In this document: in pieces, positions 59,345 through 64,000 of the stretch
How positions within the stretch are numbered: the first letter of the stretch is position 1
Layout: every line of letters begins with the position of its first letter
NCBI RefSeq assembly: GCF_036345255.1
Contig: NZ_CP107783.1
Span: 8,363,001 to 8,427,000 of the forward strand
Source of the DNA: Streptomyces sp. NBC_00569
GTDB taxonomy: Bacteria; Actinomycetota; Actinomycetes; Streptomycetales; Streptomycetaceae
Direction: 5' to 3'
Length of the DNA stretch: 64,000 nucleotides
Program-made: the position numbers and the translations under genes
The notes under the pieces: model-generated
Database searches by the model: none
Told to the model about the DNA's origin: nothing
The model's input: only the letters and a program-made list of their open reading frames with translations

Positions 59345-60519
59345 CCACGACATTGCCGCACTTCGAACCGTTCGCGCCCGACGCCCTCGTGCACCCTGGA
59401 GGTGCTTTGGCGGAAGGCCCGCTCGCCCACGGCTCGGCCGGCTACACAGTCCTGAGCTTCGAACTCGCCACCGCCGTCCTGCGTGACAGCCGCTTCCGGA
59501 ACGCCTCGCTCCAGTTGATGGAGGATTTCGGTATCAAGGAGGGCCCGGTACGTGACTTCCGGGCGGACAGCGTCCTGATGGCAGAGGGGCCGCGGCACCT
59601 TCGGTTGCGTACGCCGCTGGCCCGGTTCATGGGACCGGCCACCGTCGAGAACATCCGCGACGTGCTACGCGGGATCATCAGGGACCTTGCCGCGGACCTT
59701 GACCCCGCTGCCCCCGTCGACTTCCACGGTGTCATCGACCGTCGCCTGCCGGCCCGCGTGTACTGCTACCTCGCCGGCGCTCCGGTCGAGGACGCCCCCA
59801 AGGTCGCAAGCCTCTCGGAGCGGACCCTGTCGCTGCTCAACCGCGACCCGAGCCTGATCCCGGACATCCTTGAGGCCTACGACGAACTCTTCGCGTACCT
59901 GCGGGAACTCGTCGCCCGCAAGCGGGCACAGGGGTTGGGCGAGGACATGCTGTCGTTCCTCATCGGGCGGCACGATGCCGGCAAGCTCAACGAGAAGGAG
60001 CTCTTCGACGAAGCGACCGCAATGCTGGAGGCGAGCTCGGTCAACACCACGCACCAGGCAGGCCTGGTGGTGTGGACCCTGTTGCGCAACCGCGAGATCT
60101 GGCAGCGACTTGTCGAGGATCACACGCTTATCCCGGCAGCGATCACCGAGGTGCTGCGGTTGTATCCCCGGCCAGGGGTCATCAGCCGGATCGCTACCGA
60201 GGACATTGACTTGAACGGGACGGTCATCCCGACGGGTTCGGACGTCCATGTCGCGGTGTGGTCTGCCAACCGCGACCCTGAGCGCTTCGGGAGTCCGGCC
60301 GAGTTCGTGCTGGAGCGTGAGAACAACCAACCGCTGACCTTCAGCACCGGGGGCCACAACTGTCTCGGACAGGGGCTCGCCAAGGTCGAGATGGAAGAGG
60401 TCGTCCGCTACCTGGCCGACCACTTCCCCGACGCGGTTGTGGTGGAGGACGGCACCGAGATCGGTCAGGCGGGCGGCCGTTGGCTGGTCAAGTCCCTCTC
60501 CGTGGACCTCAGGCCGTAG
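59341..60519 (+). CDS. Cytochrome P450
   Basis: The 392-residue enzyme has the haem-binding loop FSTGGHNCLGQGLAKVEMEE with Cys341, the ExxR pair Glu270/Arg273 in EVLRLYPRPG, and an I helix reading MLEASSVNTTHQ. The usual acidic residue before the conserved Thr of the oxygen-activation motif is Asn235 here, an unusual change that can alter oxygen chemistry. It is coupled to the ferredoxin gene. The co-transcribed PrpD and hydratase genes suggest that it oxidises a small carboxylic acid or CoA-linked compound rather than a natural product (inference). Confidence 0.92.
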   Translation: MTTTLPHFEPFAPDALVHPGGALAEGPLAHGSAGYTVLSFELATAVLRDSRFRNASLQLMEDFGIKEGPVRDFRADSVLMAEGPRHLRLRTPLARFMGPATVENIRDVLRGIIRDLAADLDPAAPVDFHGVIDRRLPARVYCYLAGAPVEDAPKVASLSERTLSLLNRDPSLIPDILEAYDELFAYLRELVARKRAQGLGEDMLSFLIGRHDAGKLNEKELFDEATAMLEASSVNTTHQAGLVVWTLLRNREIWQRLVEDHTLIPAAITEVLRLYPRPGVISRIATEDIDLNGTVIPTGSDVHVAVWSANRDPERFGSPAEFVLERENNQPLTFSTGGHNCLGQGLAKVEMEEVVRYLADHFPDAVVVEDGTEIGQAGGRWLVKSLSVDLRP

Positions 60520-60531
60520 GGGGAGAGACTG

Positions 60532-61920
60532 ATGACTGACACGCAGCCATCGCTGACGGAACGCCTGGCCACGCACTGGGCGGATCTTCCGTTCGAACAG
60601 ATCCCCACCGACGTTGTCGAGCGCGTCAAGGACAACATCCTGGACACGCTGGCCGTGGCGCTCGCCGGAGCCGGAACCGACGAGGCCACGCGGGTTAACG
60701 GAGCCCTGGCCGACGTGCAGGGCAACGGGTCGGGGAGCTTGGTCTGGGGTACGCCCCACAGGCTGTCGCCCGCGCACGCCGCACTGGCCAACGGGACGGC
60801 AGCCCACGCCCGCGACTTCGACGACGGCGGCGGTCCCGGGCACGCAGGATCCACGGTGCTGCCTGCGGCAATAGCCGTCGCCGAGGCGACCGGGGCGGAC
60901 GGACCGGCGCTGATCGCCGCGACGATCGCCGGCTACGACATCGGCTACCGCACCCTGCAGTCGCTCGGCGGCTTCGCCGCGCACACCGACCGTGGATGGC
61001 ACTCCAGCGGCACCATGGGCAGCTTCGCCGCAGCTGCGGCGAGTGCCAAGGTGCTGGGCCTGGATGCCGAGCGCTTCGCCGATGCCCTGGGAATCGCCGG
61101 CTCCTTCACCGGCGGCGTCTGGGCGTTCATCGACGACGGGGCCTGGACCAAGCGGATCCACCCCGGCAAGGCGGGGGAGACCGGAGCCGACGCCGCACTT
61201 CTCGCCCGGGCCGGGATCACCGGCCCGCGCCGGATCTTCGAGGCCGAATGGGGCGGCCTGTTCGCCCTGTACAACGGCGGCGAGGGCTTTCCCGAGAAGG
61301 CGCTGAAGGAACTTGGAGTCGACTTCAACGTGGCGAGCGCGTACATCAAGCCGTACGCCTGCTGCCGAGGCAGCCACTCGACCATCGACGCTGTGCTCGC
61401 GATGGTCGACGCGCGGGACATCCGGCCCCAGGATGTGCACCGGATTGTGATCACCGCCGGTGAGACAGCGGTGAACATGCTCTCCGTCGACCCCATCGAG
61501 TCGGTCTTCGATGCGCAGTTCAGCCTTCCGTACGCGGTCGCCGTCGCCCTCCATCACCGGCGCGTCGGGCTCGACCAGTTCGACCCGCCCCGTGTCGGCG
61601 AGCCTGCCGTCCGCGCAACGCTCGACAAGATCTCGATGCAGGTGGACATCGACATCCAGCTGGAGGACGGGCCGCTGCTGGAGGTCGAGTTCACCAACGG
61701 GGAGAAGGTGACCCTGGTCGCCGGCAACCCCACCACCGCCAAGGGGTCGGCCGAGAGCCCGCTCACGCATGCCGAAGTCGTGGGCAAGGCGGAGGAACTG
61801 CTCGCACCGTACGGGCCGTCGGTCGCAGACGGCCTGGTGCGTGCAGTGGAGAACCTGGACAACTCTCGGGACCTGACCGAGCTGCTGCGCGCGCTGCGCG
61901 CAGGAACACGAGGAGACTGA
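60532..61920 (+). CDS. MmgE/PrpD-family dehydratase/decarboxylase
   Basis: The 462-residue protein has the MmgE/PrpD fold: an N-terminal helical domain with NGTAAHARDFDDGGGPGHAG (the family's Asp-Asp box; members have DFDD.....H) and WHSSGTMGSFAAAAASAKVL, then the lid domain with YACCRGSHSTIDAVLAMVDA. Relatives are 2-methylcitrate dehydratase, cis-aconitate decarboxylase and iminodisuccinate-type enzymes. The substrate is not evident. It begins 12 bases after the P450 stop with GGGGAGAG upstream. Confidence 0.88.
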   Translation: MTDTQPSLTERLATHWADLPFEQIPTDVVERVKDNILDTLAVALAGAGTDEATRVNGALADVQGNGSGSLVWGTPHRLSPAHAALANGTAAHARDFDDGGGPGHAGSTVLPAAIAVAEATGADGPALIAATIAGYDIGYRTLQSLGGFAAHTDRGWHSSGTMGSFAAAAASAKVLGLDAERFADALGIAGSFTGGVWAFIDDGAWTKRIHPGKAGETGADAALLARAGITGPRRIFEAEWGGLFALYNGGEGFPEKALKELGVDFNVASAYIKPYACCRGSHSTIDAVLAMVDARDIRPQDVHRIVITAGETAVNMLSVDPIESVFDAQFSLPYAVAVALHHRRVGLDQFDPPRVGEPAVRATLDKISMQVDIDIQLEDGPLLEVEFTNGEKVTLVAGNPTTAKGSAESPLTHAEVVGKAEELLAPYGPSVADGLVRAVENLDNSRDLTELLRALRAGTRGD

Positions 61921-61921
61921 C

Positions 61922-62743
61922 GTGGCCACGCGCGAAGCGACGCAGACCGTCGAACGGACCGAGGTCATCGCGGCCGAGCAGACGGAATCCCTGGCAGCGG
62001 CGCTGGACATCGACGTCCCTCACGCCGCGGGAGACATGGTGCCTCCACTGTGGCACTGGACCTACCTGCTGGAGAGGGGACCGGAACGGGAGCTCGGCGA
62101 GGACGGCCATCCCGAGACCGGAGTTCCCGCCCCGCCCGGTCCGGGACGCCGCCGCATGTTCGGCGGGGGGCGGGTGACGACCCATGGCGGGCTGGTGATC
62201 GGGGCGCCCGCCACCAAGGTGACCTCGATCGCGCGGTCCGTCGAAAAGGAGGGCAGGACAGGCCCGCTCACCCTCACCACGGTTCGTCAGGACATCCTTC
62301 AGCACGGTGAACTGGTGATCCGGGAGGAGCAGGACATCGTCTACCGGGCACCCGGCTCCAGCGCCCTGCCGCGCCCCGCCGTGAAGCCGCCCCGGAACGA
62401 CGGTCCGAAGCTGGAGCTGGTCGTCGACGAGCGGCTGCTGTTCCGGTTCTCGGCGCTTACGTACAACTCTCACCGCATCCACTACGACGTGGACTGGTGC
62501 AAGCAGGAGGGGTACGACGGCCTTGTCATCCATGGCCCGCTGCTGGCCCTCATGATGGGCGAACACTTCCGCCGCCAGGGCATCGACCTGCGGGGCAAGA
62601 CCTTTGCCTACCGGTTCGTCTCGCCGCTGACCAAGCCGCAGAAGATCACGATCGCCCCTTCTGCCAAGGGACTCGAGCACGGCGCCGAGGCCCGTGGCGC
62701 CGATGGCACCGTCGCCGCGGTGAGCACCCTCACGGAGGCATGA
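61922..62743 (+). CDS. HTD2/mesaconyl-C4-CoA hydratase-like hot-dog hydratase
   Basis: The 273-residue protein has two hot-dog halves. The N-terminal half contains PPLWHWTYLLERGPERELGE and MFGGGRVTTHGGL, the C-terminal half the active-site run FRFSALTYNSHRIHYDVDWC and GLVIHGPLLALMMGE with the catalytic His and Asp. This matches HTD2-type dehydratases and mesaconyl-C4-CoA hydratase. It would hydrate an unsaturated acyl-CoA. GTG 61922 starts it, one base after the previous stop. Confidence 0.87.
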   Translation: MATREATQTVERTEVIAAEQTESLAAALDIDVPHAAGDMVPPLWHWTYLLERGPERELGEDGHPETGVPAPPGPGRRRMFGGGRVTTHGGLVIGAPATKVTSIARSVEKEGRTGPLTLTTVRQDILQHGELVIREEQDIVYRAPGSSALPRPAVKPPRNDGPKLELVVDERLLFRFSALTYNSHRIHYDVDWCKQEGYDGLVIHGPLLALMMGEHFRRQGIDLRGKTFAYRFVSPLTKPQKITIAPSAKGLEHGAEARGADGTVAAVSTLTEA

Positions 62744-62746
62744 GCC

Positions 62747-63952
62747 GTGAGCCCATCCACCACCACCGACGTCGCCGTCATAGGCGGTTCCACTGCCGGC
62801 CTCCGCGCCGCAGAAGCCGTCGCACGCCACGCACCCGAGCTGAGCGTGACCGTGATCAGCGACGAATCCCACCTGCCCTACGAGCTGCCACCGCTGTCCA
62901 AGATCCCGCTGCACGACCGCGTCGACATCGACACGCTCGTCTACCCCCTGGCTCGCGACTTGCGGGACAAGGGCGTCGACTTCCGGCTGGGCACCCGTGC
63001 CAGGTCGCTCGACACCGGCTCGAACACCGTCCATCTGTCATCAGGTGGAGCACTGACCTACCGCGCTCTGGTCATCGCCACCGGATGCGAGGCCGTTGTT
63101 CCGCCGCCGTTCGCAGACCAACGCGGTGTGCACGTACTGCGCCGCTTCGAGGACGCGACGGCCCTGCGCGCCGCGGTCACCGACCCCAAGGCTGCCGTCG
63201 CCGTAGTCGGGGCCGGATTCATCGGTGGCGAATTCGCCTCGACACTCGCCAAGGCGGGGCGCACGGTCTCGCTCATCGACCTGGCTGCCAAGCCACTGGG
63301 GCGGTTCGGCGAACCTGTCGCCGACGCCTATACGGCGTTGCACCGCGGGGCCGGTGTCGGCCTGCATCTGGGCAGTGCCGTCACCGACGTCGTCGAACGG
63401 GACGGACGCCGTTCGTTGCTGCTGACCGACGGCACATGGGTACCGGCCGACGTCATCGTCGTCGGCGTCGGAGTGCGTCCTGCGATCGACTGGCTGAACG
63501 GATCAGGGCTGACCTTCGACAACGGCATCCTGGCCGACGCCACCCTGCGTGTCTCGCGCAACGTGTTCGCTGCCGGGGACGCGGTCCGCTGGCCCAACGC
63601 ACGATTCGGCGCCCCCATGAGGATCGAGCACTGGACGAGTGCCGCCGAACAGGGCCGTGCGGCGGGAATCAACGCGGCGAAACTGATCCACGGCGACACG
63701 GGCGACGGTTTCGCCAACGTGCCCTACTTCTGGTCGGACCAGCACGGGGTCCGCATCCAGTTCGCGGGCTGTCTGACCGGAGATGAGGAGATCGAGGAGA
63801 GCAGTACCGGGGACGGGACGCTCTTCCTCTACCACCGCGGTGGCGTGGTCAACGGTGTGCTGGCGTTCGATCGCCGTGCCGACTTCGTGAAGCTGCGGGC
63901 CCTGCTGCGCCGGGAACTCACCCGGCGGGCAGCAGACGAGTTCCTGCGATGA
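62747..63952 (+). CDS. NAD(P)H ferredoxin reductase (FAD/NAD-binding oxidoreductase)
   Basis: The 401-residue flavoprotein has two Rossmann motifs, VAVIGGSTAGLRAAEAVARH for FAD and VAVVGAGFIGGEFASTLAKA for NAD, and the FAD-binding NVFAAGDAVRWPN near the end. It is of the ferredoxin-reductase type used by P450 and Rieske systems. It most likely reduces the 63-residue ferredoxin of this operon. GTG 62747 follows the hydratase stop by three bases. Confidence 0.92.
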   Translation: MSPSTTTDVAVIGGSTAGLRAAEAVARHAPELSVTVISDESHLPYELPPLSKIPLHDRVDIDTLVYPLARDLRDKGVDFRLGTRARSLDTGSNTVHLSSGGALTYRALVIATGCEAVVPPPFADQRGVHVLRRFEDATALRAAVTDPKAAVAVVGAGFIGGEFASTLAKAGRTVSLIDLAAKPLGRFGEPVADAYTALHRGAGVGLHLGSAVTDVVERDGRRSLLLTDGTWVPADVIVVGVGVRPAIDWLNGSGLTFDNGILADATLRVSRNVFAAGDAVRWPNARFGAPMRIEHWTSAAEQGRAAGINAAKLIHGDTGDGFANVPYFWSDQHGVRIQFAGCLTGDEEIEESSTGDGTLFLYHRGGVVNGVLAFDRRADFVKLRALLRRELTRRAADEFLR

Positions 63953-63956
63953 ACAG

Positions 63957-63978
63957 CCCCGCCAGGATCCGGCGGGCA
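63957..63978. terminator. Small hairpin at the right edge
   Basis: CCCCGCC and GGCGGG pair around a short loop just after the reductase stop. The window ends 22 bases later, with a GAAGGA-like ribosome site that suggests another gene follows. Confidence 0.4.
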
Positions 63979-64000
63979 AGCAACTGGCGAGAAGAAGGAC

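Noticed and set aside
59665..62010. 781-residue open frame antisense to the P450-PrpD genes
   Set aside because: It is low-complexity Gly/Arg/Val composition typical of shadow frames in GC-rich DNA, opposite genes with intact active-site motifs.
1..64000. CRISPR array or prophage region
   Set aside because: No regularly spaced repeats were seen, and the only phage-like trace is one truncated integrase; no structural or lysis genes are present.

Overview
The window is very GC-rich, with strong G/C preference at third codon positions, frequent GTG starts, ATGA/GTGA overlaps and typical actinomycete families (BTAD/MalT-like regulators, PucR regulators, RsbW-like ATPases, MmyB-type regulator remnants). 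Together these point to a Streptomyces or close relative. Nothing here is core housekeeping: it reads as an accessory, catabolic stretch of chromosome (or a large plasmid) holding several nutrient-use islands separated by decayed mobile DNA. No tRNA, rRNA or CRISPR array was seen.

Left part (1-27.9 kb). Positions 1-7275 hold the end of a sugar ABC importer (binding protein, two permeases), a secreted beta-propeller-like protein and a cytosolic GH78 alpha-L-rhamnosidase, so rhamnoside uptake and hydrolysis. A frameshifted XRE/MmyB regulator remnant follows. A large MalT/BTAD-type regulator, an MHS-family transporter and two alpha/beta hydrolases run leftward (7.9-14.7 kb). Positions 14.9-16.25 kb are a scrapyard: an integrase C-terminus fused in frame to a LacI-type DNA-binding domain, an IS110 transposase tail and a truncated aldo/keto reductase. 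Then come an RsbW-like ATPase, an amino-acid permease and nitrilase pair with a divergent LysR regulator, a secreted serine hydrolase, a secreted lipase, and a PucR-type regulator divergent from an MHS transporter and a zinc alcohol dehydrogenase.

Middle (27.9-33.5 kb). A degenerate region with a truncated P-loop kinase and an apparently intact IS5-family element leads to a MarR regulator facing a drug exporter that carries three extra transthyretin-like domains. Nearly identical 18-bp boxes at the marR promoter and upstream of the exporter suggest a local efflux circuit.

Right part (33.6-64 kb). This is a large aromatic-catabolism region. The first block (33.6-50.1 kb) has a thiolase, a soluble NMT1-like protein, a hot-dog thioesterase, an FAD aromatic hydroxylase, an extradiol dioxygenase, two FAH-family hydrolases, a cupin, acetoacetyl-CoA synthetase, a semialdehyde dehydrogenase, a DapA-family lyase, an ornithine-cyclodeaminase-like protein and a MatC-like carboxylate carrier, with TetR and MarR regulators. 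Four promoter sites share an ACGRWACGT core, so one regulator (best candidate the TetR protein at 39.1-39.7 kb) may control the block. Acetoacetyl-CoA synthetase plus thiolase imply that the ring is degraded to acetoacetate. The second block (50.5-57.4 kb) is an overlapping homoprotocatechuate operon (hpaC, hpaB, an unusual FAH-RraA fusion, a DapA-family aldolase, hpaE, hpaD). After a TetR gene and a frameshifted GH3 pseudogene, the window ends with ferredoxin, P450, MmgE/PrpD, HTD2-like hydratase and ferredoxin reductase genes. This looks like a self-contained oxidation module whose substrate I cannot name.
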